DNA of 64,000 nt from Tepiditoga spiralis (GCF_014701195.1 NZ_AP018712.1:2002501-2066500); one strand, 5' to 3'. Positions 37,873 through 46,371 are shown, numbered from the stretch's first letter. The notes: generated by a model from the letters alone, not told the origin. Numbers and translations: made by a program.

Positions 37873-39804
37873 ATGACACTTAATCTATTTAAAATAATAA
37901 TTCCAAAAGAAGTAAAAAGAATCTATTTTTATAAAAAAGAAATAAGCCCTGAAATATTTGCAAAAAATCTAAAAAGAGTTAACAATATAAAATTTACATA
38001 CTCCAATGATTTAATTTGGGTGGAACTCCCAAACATTAAATTAGAAATAAAACCAAAAGAAGTTATGCAATACAAAATAGAAAAAGAAGAAGTACTAACA
38101 GTACAAAAAGACGAAAAATTATTTTTAAAAATGATATATTCATATGTACAAAAATTATTCTTAGATAACGAATTTTATCATAAAAATGGGAATGAATATA
38201 TATCATTAAAAGATAAATTTGAATTAAAATCAAATAAAAATATTATGTGCCATAAAGCTTATAAAGTAAAAATATATAAAATTGATGATGAATATTATTT
38301 ATCTATAAATCCAAAATTTGTTTTTTTATCAAAATTAAATGCATTAGAATCACAAGAAAAGGGAGTTTATTTATTTAATACAAAATCAGGAAAAACTTTT
38401 CCATATATATCCAGCATTGATAATAAATTAACAATAGAATTAAAAAATGGTGATTTAAGAATAGTAAATTACCCTGAAAATTATTATTTTAATTATTCTT
38501 CAAAAGAAGCTGAATTTTTAGGTTTTTCAAAAGAAATTTATACAATTAACAAAGAAAAATTTAATATAGAACTAAAAGAAATATCATCAAAATTAAATTT
38601 TTTAAAAGATATTCTTGATATTAAAAATAAATATGAAATACCTTGGGATAACCGAAAATATTTAGATATAAACTATATATTCAAAAATGGGACTTCTAAA
38701 AATGCAAAAGATATGTTTAAATACTCCTTTTATAAAAACGAAAAAGATATAAAAATTTTATTTTTCTTTAATTCTGAAAAACAATTTTTTAGAGCGCGAA
38801 ATATATTAAAAGAACTATTTTCTAATAAAAATTCAATATTTTATAATTCTATAAAACAACTTGGATTCAATACAATAAGCTATGTAAAGAATAAGGAAAC
38901 TAATAAATCAATATTTTTCTATGATGAAGAAACATATGAAATAAAAGATAAAAGTTTTATAGAAAACTTAGGAATTGAAGATAATTATATAGGAATTACA
39001 TTTTTGGATAACTTCTTAGGAAATATAGAACTATTAATGAATAAAATGCCAAAAAATATAATATTTCAACCAGTTTTAATGAAAAATATAAATAGTATGA
39101 AACCATTTATAATAAAAAGTTTTGTATATAAACTTGCAAAATTTTTACCAGGAAATACTCCTTTCATAATTAATAATTTAAAAGAATATAAAGAAGATTT
39201 ATTTATAGGATTAGATATGAGTCATGATAACATATCAAAAAAAACACATTTTAGTATAACTGCAGTTGAAAATAATGGAAATATACTATATTTAAATAGA
39301 ATAAAAGAATTACAATTAAATGAAAAAATAAAGTTAGACCTTTTTGAAAAAGAATATATAAATATAATAAATAAATATGAAACTAAACATAAAAAACTTC
39401 CCAAAAGAATATTTTTATATAGAGATGGAATATATTTAGAGAATATTGAAAGAATAAAAAATATTGTTGAATATAAAGAAATTAAAGGCACATTTATAGA
39501 AGTAAATAAAAATTCAAATATAAACTCTACATATGATTTAAAAGATAATATAATAAAAATTTCTAATGAAATTTATGTTTACTTTCCAAAAACAATGCAC
39601 AAACAAAAAGGAATAGAATTAAAAATTATATATAATAATGTTAAAATAGAAAATGAAAAAATAGCTTTTCAAGGATTTATGCTCTCTAAACTTTACTATT
39701 CAACACCATATTCAAATATAAAACTTCCCTATCCAATACATATAACAAACAAAGTAGCTTTAAATGATTTAGAATGGAAACTTTATATACCTTACTTTGA
39801 ATAA
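37873..39804 (+). CDS. ago: CRISPR-associated Argonaute (MpAgo type)
   Basis: 643 residues, colinear over its whole length with the Marinitoga piezophila Argonaute. The PIWI catalytic set is complete: D448 (IGLDMSHD), E484 (LQLNEKIKL), D518 (LYRDGIY), N626 (HITNKVAL). Family knowledge: MpAgo takes 5'-hydroxyl guide RNA and cuts target DNA. The C terminus ends DLEWKLYIPYFE as in that protein. GGAGG lies before the ATG. As last gene of cas6-CAPP-cas1-cas2-ago it is probably co-expressed with spacer acquisition, and array 3 follows at once. Whether it uses crRNA guides in the cell is not shown by sequence. Confidence 0.95.
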   Translation: MTLNLFKIIIPKEVKRIYFYKKEISPEIFAKNLKRVNNIKFTYSNDLIWVELPNIKLEIKPKEVMQYKIEKEEVLTVQKDEKLFLKMIYSYVQKLFLDNEFYHKNGNEYISLKDKFELKSNKNIMCHKAYKVKIYKIDDEYYLSINPKFVFLSKLNALESQEKGVYLFNTKSGKTFPYISSIDNKLTIELKNGDLRIVNYPENYYFNYSSKEAEFLGFSKEIYTINKEKFNIELKEISSKLNFLKDILDIKNKYEIPWDNRKYLDINYIFKNGTSKNAKDMFKYSFYKNEKDIKILFFFNSEKQFFRARNILKELFSNKNSIFYNSIKQLGFNTISYVKNKETNKSIFFYDEETYEIKDKSFIENLGIEDNYIGITFLDNFLGNIELLMNKMPKNIIFQPVLMKNINSMKPFIIKSFVYKLAKFLPGNTPFIINNLKEYKEDLFIGLDMSHDNISKKTHFSITAVENNGNILYLNRIKELQLNEKIKLDLFEKEYINIINKYETKHKKLPKRIFLYRDGIYLENIERIKNIVEYKEIKGTFIEVNKNSNINSTYDLKDNIIKISNEIYVYFPKTMHKQKGIELKIIYNNVKIENEKIAFQGFMLSKLYYSTPYSNIKLPYPIHITNKVALNDLEWKLYIPYFE

Positions 39805-39824
39805 AAAATTTTATAAAAAGCTGT

Positions 39825-39860
39825 GCAACTCTTTCAAATTATGAAAGAGTTGCTTTTTTT
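39825..39860 (+). terminator. Terminator of the cas6-ago operon
   Basis: GCAACTCTTTCA, a 5-nt loop, the complement TGAAAGAGTTGC and seven T, 20 nt after the ago stop. Confidence 0.85.
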
Positions 39861-39882
39861 ATTTAAAAAAGATAAAAGATAC

Positions 39883-40118
39883 TTGCAAAACAAAAACAAA
39901 TGTGTTATAATAAACATGAACGTAAAGTTTCCGGAACATTGGTAAAAATAAAAAATCGCATAAATAAAGGATTTGAGCAAAACAGGTTTGGAACTAAGTA
40001 ATAATAGGCATTACAGACGAAATGGTGGTAGAAAATGAAGATAAGAAAAATATCACAAAGAGGGTTTGGAAAATACGGCATTGAAATCCACTAATAAATA
40101 GGCATTCAAATGCTAGCA
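39883..40118 (+). promoter_or_regulatory. CRISPR leader 3 with promoter
   Basis: TTGCAA (39883-39888), 17-nt spacer, TATAAT (39906-39911), then the conserved leader. It lies nearest to cas1-cas2. Confidence 0.85.
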
Positions 40119-41507
40119 GTCTGAATGCTACTCTTCCCTGAAAGGGATAATAACTTCTTAGCTAAGCTAAGAACCTTAATTAACTTAGTTATTGTCTGAA
40201 TGCTACTCTTCCCTGAAAGGGATAATAACTGTAACCCTTGGGATCTCTTGGAAATATAGATTACCATATGGTCTGAATGCTACTCTTCCCTGAAAGGGAT
40301 AATAACACCTTTAATTCTGAACCATATTGTTGATTTAACATTTCTGTCTGAATGCTACTCTTCCCTGAAAGGGATAATAACACTCTTCTTCTTTCAAAGC
40401 TTCCACTATGACTTCTAAGTCTGAATGCTACTCTTCCCTGAAAGGGATAATAACTAATTCACCCTCATCCATAACTTCTAATATAGCTTCTAAAGTCTGA
40501 ATGCTACTCTTCCCTGAAAGGGATAATAACTTGAAGCCATATAGAAGTTTGGATAGAGCTATTTTTAAAAGTCTGAATGCTACTCTTCCCTGAAAGGGAT
40601 AATAACGGGTTCTTAGCTAAGCTAAGAACTCTTATTAACTTTGTTGTCTGAATGCTACTCTTCCCTGAAAGGGATAATAACTTGAAGCCATATAGAAGTT
40701 TGGATAGAGCTAACTTAAGAGTCTGAATGCTACTCTTCCCTGAAAGGGATAATAACCAAAGCCAATAAACATATTTATGTTATCAGCTTTTGCAGGTCTG
40801 AATGCTACTCTTCCCTGAAAGGGATAATAACAACCCTTATTAACTTTACCAATTCGGATTCATCCATTAGTCTGAATGCTACTCTTCCCTGAAAGGGATA
40901 ATAACATTTCTTTCTCATCCATAACTTCTAATATGACTTCTAGTCTGAATGCTACTCTTCCCTGAAAGGGATAATAACTTGGATCTCTTTGAGATATAAA
41001 TTGTCATGGTTTCACCTCGTCTGAATGCTACTCTTCCCTGAAAGGGATAATAACGTCCCCTTCTTCGGGGACCCTAAACAAAGAGACCCATTGTCTGAAT
41101 GCTACTCTTCCCTGAAAGGGATAATAACTTCTTAGCAATGCTAAGAATCTTTATCAATTTAATGATTTGTCTGAATGCTACTCTTCCCTGAAAGGGATAA
41201 TAACATAAGGTTTCTTAGCTAAGCTAAGAACCTTTATCAATTTGTCTGAATGCTACTCTTCCCTGAAAGGGATAATAACTTGAATCCGTATAATAATTTA
41301 CTTAATGCTATTTTGATAAGTCTGAATGCTACTCTTCCCTGAAAGGGATAATAACACGTTCGTTTCCGAACGTCCGATTTGAAACATACCGTCCGGTCTG
41401 AATGCTACTCTTCCCTGAAAGGGATAATAACACGTAACTATCATTTAAACTTCTCATAATTCTACTGAATAGTCTGAATGCTACTCTTCCCTGAAAGGGA
41501 TAATAAC
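40119..41507 (+). CRISPR. CRISPR array 3: 19 repeats, 18 spacers
   Basis: All 19 repeats are the CTGAAAGGG form without visible decay. Spacers are 36-40 nt. Eleven spacers (40155, 40382, 40455, 40531, 40607, 40682, 40832, 40906, 41129, 41205, 41280) target the recurrent gene family, and two more (40230, 40979) target the start of a gene reading M-V/T-I-Y-I-S-K-R-S. The spacers at 40531 and 40682 share their first 31 nt. The spacer at 41055 is a terminator-like hairpin (GTCCCC/GGGGAC). It is the array most enriched for the shared target and the closest to the adaptation genes. Confidence 0.98.
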
Positions 41508-41529
41508 TGCATTTGTTCCATTGAAAAAA

Positions 41530-41554
41530 TAAAAATATGTATGATCATTTATAA
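41530..41554 (+). pseudogene. 3' tail remnant of an AAA-ATPase gene
   Basis: AAAAATATGTATGATCATTT followed by the stop and the next 15 nt equals the end of the gene at 41977-43764 (last residues NMYDHL). It was left behind between array 3 and the next module, evidence of recombination between AAA-ATPase copies. Confidence 0.75.
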
Positions 41555-41567
41555 AATAAACTTTAAA

Positions 41568-41597
41568 AAATAAAGATGCAAATGCATCTTTATTTTT
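41568..41597. terminator. Short terminator after array 3
   Basis: AAATAAAGATGCA, two A, the complement and a T run; a trimmed form of the hairpin after array 1. Confidence 0.75.
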
Positions 41598-41611
41598 TAT
41601 TTGTTTGACTA

Positions 41612-41665
41612 ATGTCGAATATTAATTTAGAAAACTATAAAATTATATTGATTTATAAAAAATAA
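41612..41665 (+). repeat. MSNNNLE element, copy 7
   Basis: Reads M-S-N-I-N-L-E-N-Y-K-I-I-L-I-Y-K-K-stop, preceded by TTGACT. It lies 101 nt before the small gene at 41713, longer than usual. Confidence 0.7.
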
Positions 41666-41712
41666 TTTATAGTATATATAAAAACATTAAAAAAACAAAG
41701 GAGGTAATTCAT

Positions 41713-41856
41713 ATGGATTTACTTATCGATCTTATTATTAAATTTATTAAAATTTTATTAATTTTTTATCCAGAAAATGATGTTATATCTTTAACTTCAC
41801 AACATTTTAATGTATCTGAAGATTTTATTCGTTCTATAATGAATAATAAATTTTAA
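41713..41856 (+). CDS. 47-residue small protein
   Basis: Starts MDLLIDLIIKFIKILLIFYP, a hydrophobic helix, then a polar part FNVSEDFIRSIMNNKF that could be a helix-turn-helix fragment. GGAGG lies 8 nt before the ATG. A 5'-truncated copy lies at 16547 in front of AAA-ATPase copy 1, so peptide and AAA-ATPase gene move together. Unknown function. Confidence 0.55.
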   Translation: MDLLIDLIIKFIKILLIFYPENDVISLTSQHFNVSEDFIRSIMNNKF

Positions 41857-41976
41857 AAATTATTTTGTAAATCCCAATATGTACTAACTATTTTTTTTTA
41901 TACTCAAAAAATGTTTTTTTATTTTAAAGTAGATTTGATATAATAACATGTAAGGATATAAAACGAGGTGATAAAA

Positions 41977-43764
41977 ATGAAAAAAAGACTTCCAATAGGA
42001 AGAAGTGACTTTAAATCGTTAATTGAAGATAATATGTACTTTGTAGATAAAAGCTTGTTAATTAAAGAAGTTATTGAAAATGGAGACGTTTTATTAATAA
42101 CAAGACCAAGAAGGTTTGGTAAAACTCTCAGTCAATCTATGATGAAGTACTTTTTTGATATTACTCAAAACAATGAACACCTCTTTAAAAACTTAAAGAT
42201 ATATAAAGAAAAGAACATAATAGAAAAACACTTAAATAAACATCCTGTTATATACATCACCTTTAAAGATTTAAAGTCTAATAACTTAAAAAAGATGCAT
42301 GATTTATTAATTTCTGAACTTTCAACTTTGTACATTGATCATGAATATGTTTTAAAAGTATTAAATGAAAGGGAAAAAGATGTATTCAATAAAATAATGG
42401 ATAGAGAAGCTTTAGATGCAGATTATGAAAACTCTATAAGAAACTTATCAAAGTATATGGAAAGATACTATGGTAAAAAGGTAATAATATTAATAGACGA
42501 ATACGACACTCCCATTCAACAAGCATATTTGTATGGATACTATGATGAAATAATATCTTTAATTGGTAACTTATTTGGCATGGCATTAAAAGATAATGTA
42601 TACCTTGAAAAAGCAGTACTAACAGGAATAACAAGAGTATCAAAAGAAAGTATCTTTACTGGTGTGAATAACTTAAAGGTTTCTACTGTATTGAATGAAC
42701 TATTCAATGATAAGTATGGTTTAACTAAAGAAGAAGTAGAAGAAACATTGAAGTATTATGAACTTGAATACGAAGAAAGTGAAGTTATAGATTGGTACAA
42801 CGGTTATAACTTTGGTGGTGTTGAAATTTACAATCCTTTTTCTATTATAAACTTAGTAGATGAGAAAAAGATAGGACCATATTGGATGAATACGAGTGGG
42901 AATTATTTAATAAGAAAGTTAATAAAAGAAGGAACTGTTAATATAAAAGATAGTATAGAAAAACTTTTGAATGGAGAAAAGGTTGAAAGTAAAATAAATG
43001 AAACTATGGTTTATGGTGATTTGCACATAAATTCAAATGAATCAATATGGACATTGTTTTTATTTAGCGGTTACTTAAAATGGATTAAAGAAACAAAAGA
43101 AGGTTATAGAAGATACACACTTGCTATTCCAAATAAAGAAGTAAGAATGTTTTATGAAGATACAGTGTTATTAATGCTTGAAGAAGAAAATATACAATTA
43201 GATAATATACTAATAAACTTAATAAATGGACATATAGAAGAGTTTAAAGAAGACTTTCAAAAGCTAACAATGAACACATTGAGTTACTTTGACGTTAGCG
43301 GAGAAGAACCAGAAAGATTTTATCATGGACTAATACTTGGAATGAGCGTTGGTTTGAAAGAAAAGTATATAATAAAGAGTAATAGAGAAACAGGACTTGG
43401 AAGAGCTGATGTTATATTAATTCCAAAAGATAAAACAGATAAAGGAATAATTATTGAGTTTAAAAAGTTTTATAAAAACGAAAAAACACTATTAAATAGT
43501 GCTAAAAATGGATTGAAACAAATAAATGAAAAGAAGTATGAAGAAGAGATAAAAAACTATGGTATAAATGATATAATAAAAGTTTCAATAGCTTTTGATA
43601 AAAAAGAGGTTGAAATCGTTAGTAATTTGAATAAAGATGTTGAATTAACAGAGATAGAAAAAGTGGCAAAGAACATGATTGAAAAAGGATTAGATATAAA
43701 TATGATTTCAGAATTAACAGGTATTTCAATAGAAAAACTTAAAAATATGTATGATCATTTATAA
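41977..43764 (+). CDS. AAA-ATPase-like / PD-(D/E)XK nuclease fusion, copy 2
   Basis: 595 residues with the same motifs as copy 1: TRPRRFGKTLSQS, VIILIDEYDTPIQQ, GRADVILIPKD and GIIIEFKKF. Residues ~335-425 differ strongly from copy 1 (here WIKETKEGYRRYTLAIPNKE), while the nuclease part is nearly identical at DNA level (43287-43615 against 18068-18395), pointing to gene conversion. GAGGTG precedes the ATG. Upstream 120 nt, including TATAAT, are also shared with copy 1. Confidence 0.88.
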   Translation: MKKRLPIGRSDFKSLIEDNMYFVDKSLLIKEVIENGDVLLITRPRRFGKTLSQSMMKYFFDITQNNEHLFKNLKIYKEKNIIEKHLNKHPVIYITFKDLKSNNLKKMHDLLISELSTLYIDHEYVLKVLNEREKDVFNKIMDREALDADYENSIRNLSKYMERYYGKKVIILIDEYDTPIQQAYLYGYYDEIISLIGNLFGMALKDNVYLEKAVLTGITRVSKESIFTGVNNLKVSTVLNELFNDKYGLTKEEVEETLKYYELEYEESEVIDWYNGYNFGGVEIYNPFSIINLVDEKKIGPYWMNTSGNYLIRKLIKEGTVNIKDSIEKLLNGEKVESKINETMVYGDLHINSNESIWTLFLFSGYLKWIKETKEGYRRYTLAIPNKEVRMFYEDTVLLMLEEENIQLDNILINLINGHIEEFKEDFQKLTMNTLSYFDVSGEEPERFYHGLILGMSVGLKEKYIIKSNRETGLGRADVILIPKDKTDKGIIIEFKKFYKNEKTLLNSAKNGLKQINEKKYEEEIKNYGINDIIKVSIAFDKKEVEIVSNLNKDVELTEIEKVAKNMIEKGLDINMISELTGISIEKLKNMYDHL

Positions 43765-43777
43765 AATAAACTTTAAA

Positions 43778-43806
43778 AAATAAAGATGCATTGCATCTTT
43801 ATTTTT
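43778..43806. terminator. Terminator after AAA-ATPase copy 2
   Basis: AAATAAAGATGCA, one T, TGCATCTTTATTT and a T run. Confidence 0.75.
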
Positions 43807-43820
43807 TATTTATTTGACTA

Positions 43821-43874
43821 ATGTCGAATATTAATTTAGAAAATACAAATTGGAGGTGTATTAAAAATGTTTGA
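43821..43874 (+). repeat. MSNNNLE element, copy 8
   Basis: Reads M-S-N-I-N-L-E-N-T-N-W-R-C-I-K-N-V-stop. The stop overlaps the start of the peptide gene at 43867. TTGACT lies just upstream. Confidence 0.75.
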
Positions 43875-43971
43875 ATTTTTTATTGGTATAGTATTAGGAA
43901 CATTGTTTTCAGAAAATTTAAAAATATTTATAAAAAAAATATCAAATTTCAAAGATGAAAAAAGTAATTAA
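43867..43971 (+). CDS. Tiny membrane peptide of the EF-G-FS family, member 3
   Basis: 34 residues starting MFEFFIGIVLGTLFSENLKI with tail ISNFKDEKSN. GGAGGTG 9 nt upstream. Followed at 25 nt by vWA copy 2, the same pairing as at 28076-28970. Confidence 0.6.
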   Translation: MFEFFIGIVLGTLFSENLKIFIKKISNFKDEKSN

Positions 43972-43995
43972 AAAATCTTGAAGGAAGTGAAAGAT

Positions 43996-44757
43996 ATGGG
44001 GAATAATCTATTAATTAGAACAAAAGATTTAATTAATAATCCAACACCAAGAATTCCAATATGTTTATGTTTAGATACAAGTGGATCAATGGATGCAGTT
44101 AGTGGAAATTTCAAACTAACAGGAGAAACTTGTTTTGAAGATGGGAAAAACTGGAACATAGTAACAGGTGGAGTAACTAGACTTAGCAAACTTCAAGATG
44201 GATTAAAAATTTTTTATAATGCCATTAAAGCAGATGAAATCGCATCAGCTTCTGCTGAAATTTGTATCGTTGAATTTAACAATAATGCAAATTGTATATT
44301 AGATTTTGCAAATATCAAAAGGCAAAAAATCCCAAATTTAAAAGCATTTGGAAACACAGCAATGGGAAAAGGGGTAAATTTAGCATTAGATTTATTAGAA
44401 AAAAGAAAAAAAGAATATAAAGAAAAAGGTGTAGATTATTATCAACCATGGTTAGTATTAATGACAGATGGCGAACCAAATGGAAATACTAAAGAATTAT
44501 CAAAAGCAATTGAAAGAACAAGAAAAATGATTGAAAATAAAAAACTAACTATTTTTCCAATAGGTATAGGTGACGAAGCAGGAATGGAAACATTACAAAA
44601 ATTTTCACCAAATAGAAAACCATTGAAATTAAAAGATTTAAAATTTCAAGAATTTTTTACTTGGTTAAGCCAAAGTGTGTCAAGAACTTCACAATCATCA
44701 CCAGGAGAAAAAATACAATTAGATATCGAAGAAATAAAAAGTTGGGGAGAATTATAA
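43996..44757 (+). CDS. vWA-domain protein (TerY-like) with insertion, copy 2
   Basis: 253 residues, about 90% like the protein at 28209, with the same MIDAS motifs (LCLDTSGSMD, FGNTAMGKGV, LMTDGEPNG) and the same Cys-containing insertion (GETCFEDGKNW). Ribosome site AAGGAAG. No kinase or phosphatase lies next to it here, so it may act with the triad at 30335-33783 or with the neighbouring peptides. Confidence 0.85.
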   Translation: MGNNLLIRTKDLINNPTPRIPICLCLDTSGSMDAVSGNFKLTGETCFEDGKNWNIVTGGVTRLSKLQDGLKIFYNAIKADEIASASAEICIVEFNNNANCILDFANIKRQKIPNLKAFGNTAMGKGVNLALDLLEKRKKEYKEKGVDYYQPWLVLMTDGEPNGNTKELSKAIERTRKMIENKKLTIFPIGIGDEAGMETLQKFSPNRKPLKLKDLKFQEFFTWLSQSVSRTSQSSPGEKIQLDIEEIKSWGEL

Positions 44758-44760
44758 AGA

Positions 44761-44782
44761 ATGTCGAATAATAATTTGAGAA
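44761..44782 (+). repeat. MSNNNLE element, copy 9
   Basis: ATGTCGAATAATAATTTGAG begins 3 nt after the vWA stop codon, 43 nt before the next peptide start. Its frame stays open past that start. Confidence 0.75.
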
Positions 44783-44803
44783 AAAATGAAAGGAGGAGTA
44801 AAT

Positions 44804-44941
44804 ATGTTAGAATTTATAATTGGTATAGTAATTGGAACATTATTTTCAGAACCAATAAAAGAATTAACAAAATCTTTTTTTAATTATTATGATAAAAAAG
44901 CAAATGAGAAGAAAAATGAAGAAACAAATGAAAATCAATGA
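44804..44941 (+). CDS. Small membrane peptide of the EF-G-FS family, member 4
   Basis: 45 residues: MLEFIIGIVIGTLFSEPIKE then a lysine/glutamate-rich tail DKKANEKKNEETNENQ. Same N-terminal pattern as the 34-residue members but a longer, charged tail. AGGAGG lies 8 nt upstream. Followed by a GGAGC-TTT-GCTCC hairpin. Confidence 0.6.
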   Translation: MLEFIIGIVIGTLFSEPIKELTKSFFNYYDKKANEKKNEETNENQ

Positions 44942-44952
44942 TTTTTTTATTA

Positions 44953-44987
44953 AATAAGGAGCTTTGCTCCTCATTTATATTTTTTTA
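44953..44987 (+). terminator. Terminator after peptide member 4
   Basis: AAATAAGGAGC-TTT-GCTCCTCATTTA followed by seven T. Confidence 0.7.
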
Positions 44988-44989
44988 TA

Positions 44990-45004
44990 GTGCCGAATAA
45001 TTAA
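44990..45004 (+). repeat. MSNNNLE element, copy 10 (degenerate)
   Basis: GTGCCGAATAATTAA keeps CGAATAAT and the position (52 nt before the gene at 45042) but begins GTG-CCG and stops after four codons. Confidence 0.55.
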
Positions 45005-45041
45005 TATAGAAAAACTCAAAAATAAAAGGAAGGTGAAAATA

Positions 45042-45176
45042 GTGTCAATTATAATAGCTTCAATAATAGCACTACTTTTAGGTGTTTTTTATACTGGAAT
45101 TATAAAAACAATTTTAATTATAGTGGCAATAATATTTGTATTAAATATATTTTTAAAATTAAAAAGATTTTTTTAG
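45042..45176 (+). CDS. 44-residue membrane peptide
   Basis: GTG start after AAGGAAGGTG. Two hydrophobic stretches (IIIASIIALLLGVFYTGII and ILIIVAIIFVLNIFL) and a basic end KLKRFF. Not related to the other peptides by sequence. Unknown. Confidence 0.5.
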   Translation: MSIIIASIIALLLGVFYTGIIKTILIIVAIIFVLNIFLKLKRFF

Positions 45177-45198
45177 TAATTAAATAAAATTAATAGAA

Positions 45199-45282
45199 TT
45201 AAATTTAATCTTATTTATAACAGGATATTTTATAATTAAACCTAAAGAAAATAAAATAGAGAATAAAAAAATTAAGCATTAA
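45199..45282 (+). pseudogene. C-terminal remnant of the 91-residue membrane protein
   Basis: The reading LFITGYFIIKPKENKIENKK equals the end of the intact protein at 46079-46354; the rest of the gene is missing. It begins a duplicated segment that continues to ~45610 and matches ~46275-46660. Confidence 0.75.
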
Positions 45283-45299
45283 AATGTGAGGTGAATAAA

Positions 45300-45401
45300 A
45301 TGATTGAATTCCTTGCTGGATTATTAATTGGATCAATATTTTCAAAAATACTTAAAACTATGATGAAAACTATAGTAGATTATATTGAAAATAACATTTA
45401 A
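45300..45401 (+). CDS. Tiny membrane peptide of the EF-G-FS family, member 5
   Basis: 33 residues: MIEFLAGLLIGSIFSKILKT then MMKTIVDYIENNI. GAGGTG 7 nt upstream. Differs from member 6 at 46372 by four residues, being part of the duplicated segment. Confidence 0.6.
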   Translation: MIEFLAGLLIGSIFSKILKTMMKTIVDYIENNI

Positions 45402-45465
45402 ATGTATCTATAAGTAGTTAAATCGCTTTATTATTTTTGTAAATTTTTATATCAAAAAAAATATA

Positions 45466-45488
45466 ATTAGATAGATATACTATCTAAT
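45466..45488. repeat. 9-bp palindrome, copy 1
   Basis: ATTAGATAG-ATATA-CTATCTAAT, a perfect inverted repeat between a peptide gene and the next terminator. It recurs at 46535. It could be an operator or a hairpin; no regulator is identified. The gap 45402-45576 holds only this and the hairpin near 45522. Confidence 0.5.
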
Positions 45489-45576
45489 GATTGAGAAAAT
45501 TTATATTTTTAATAATCCTTTTAGTTCTTTCAGATTTATCTGAAAGAACTATTTTTTTATAATATTTTATAAAAAA

Positions 45577-45609
45577 ATGTCGAATAATAATTTGGAAATA
45601 CAAAAATAA
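45577..45609 (+). repeat. MSNNNLE element, copy 11
   Basis: Reads M-S-N-N-N-L-E-I-Q-K-stop, ending 5 nt before GGAGGTG of the next peptide. One of the cleanest copies. Confidence 0.8.
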
Positions 45610-45626
45610 AAATGGAGGTGTAAAAA

Positions 45627-45722
45627 ATGAAAGTATTAAATGTTTTGTTTTATTTATTTGTTCTAATAATATACATAAGTTTATATCCTTATTTAAATAC
45701 TACTAAAACATATAAAAATTAA
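45627..45722 (+). CDS. 31-residue membrane peptide, family B member 2
   Basis: Starts MKVLNVLFYLFVLIIYISLY; four residues differ from the peptide at 29232. GGAGGTG 7 nt upstream. Confidence 0.55.
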   Translation: MKVLNVLFYLFVLIIYISLYPYLNTTKTYKN

Positions 45723-45783
45723 ATCAAAATATTTTCAAAAAAATCTAACAAATAATAATGGAAAACTAATACATATCGAGGAG

Positions 45784-45969
45784 GTGTTTATTTTCAAAAA
45801 AAATATTAACCCAGAAAAATTATTTAAATATTATAAAAAATTATTTCCAAAGTTAAAATCAGAAATGATATTAAAACTTGTAAACAAACATATTGATTTA
45901 TATGGAAATGAAGAATCAAAAAGAAATTTTGAAATTTTTCAAAATAATAAATCAAAAAAAGAAAATTAA
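45784..45969 (+). CDS. 61-residue basic protein, start unsure
   Basis: Reading FIFKKNINPEKLFKYYKKLF, then SEMILKLVNKHIDLYGNEES, Lys-rich with no hydrophobic helix. GAGGAGGTG lies at its start; the GTG inside it is in frame, but an ATT codon at 45790 is better spaced, as may be the case for its decayed relative at 30241. No family recognised. Confidence 0.45.
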   Translation: MFIFKKNINPEKLFKYYKKLFPKLKSEMILKLVNKHIDLYGNEESKRNFEIFQNNKSKKEN

Positions 45970-46027
45970 TGATACTCTTTATATCAAAAACATAATGTTT
46001 ATTAGTATTTTAATCCAATCAAAGTAA

Positions 46028-46063
46028 ATGTCGAACAATAATTTAGAAACACAAAAAAATTGA
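46028..46063 (+). repeat. MSNNNLE element, copy 12
   Basis: Reads M-S-N-N-N-L-E-T-Q-K-N-stop, with AAC instead of AAT at codon 3, a silent change. The stop lies next to AAAGGGAGG of the following gene. Confidence 0.8.
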
Positions 46064-46078
46064 AAGGGAGGTAATAAG

Positions 46079-46354
46079 ATGAAAGGAAAAAGTATAAAAA
46101 ATGTATTGGCAATAATAGTAATAATAGTTTTTATTTATTTTATAGCAAAAGAACCAGGATCACCAACAAAATATAATGGAATATGGTTTTTTAGAACTAC
46201 AAAAATAATTGATAATCAAGAAAGTATGATTGAAAGACAAGAAAGAACAATAAGAAGATTATGGGGAGTTATTGGATTAAATTTATTTATAACAGGATAT
46301 TTTATAATTAAACCTAAAGAAAATAAAATAGAGAATAAAAAAATTAATCATTAA
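46079..46354 (+). CDS. 91-residue protein with two membrane helices
   Basis: N-terminal helix VLAIIVIIVFIYFIA, an external or cytosolic middle with RQERTIRRLW, and a second helix VIGLNLFITGYFII, then a Lys-rich tail. AAAGGGAGG precedes ATG 46079. A truncated duplicate lies at 45199. Unknown. Confidence 0.6.
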   Translation: MKGKSIKNVLAIIVIIVFIYFIAKEPGSPTKYNGIWFFRTTKIIDNQESMIERQERTIRRLWGVIGLNLFITGYFIIKPKENKIENKKINH

Positions 46355-46371
46355 AATGTGAGGTGAATAAA

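Noticed and set aside
45784-45969. Type II antitoxin
   Set aside because: No DNA-binding motif or toxin neighbour could be shown; left as unknown.
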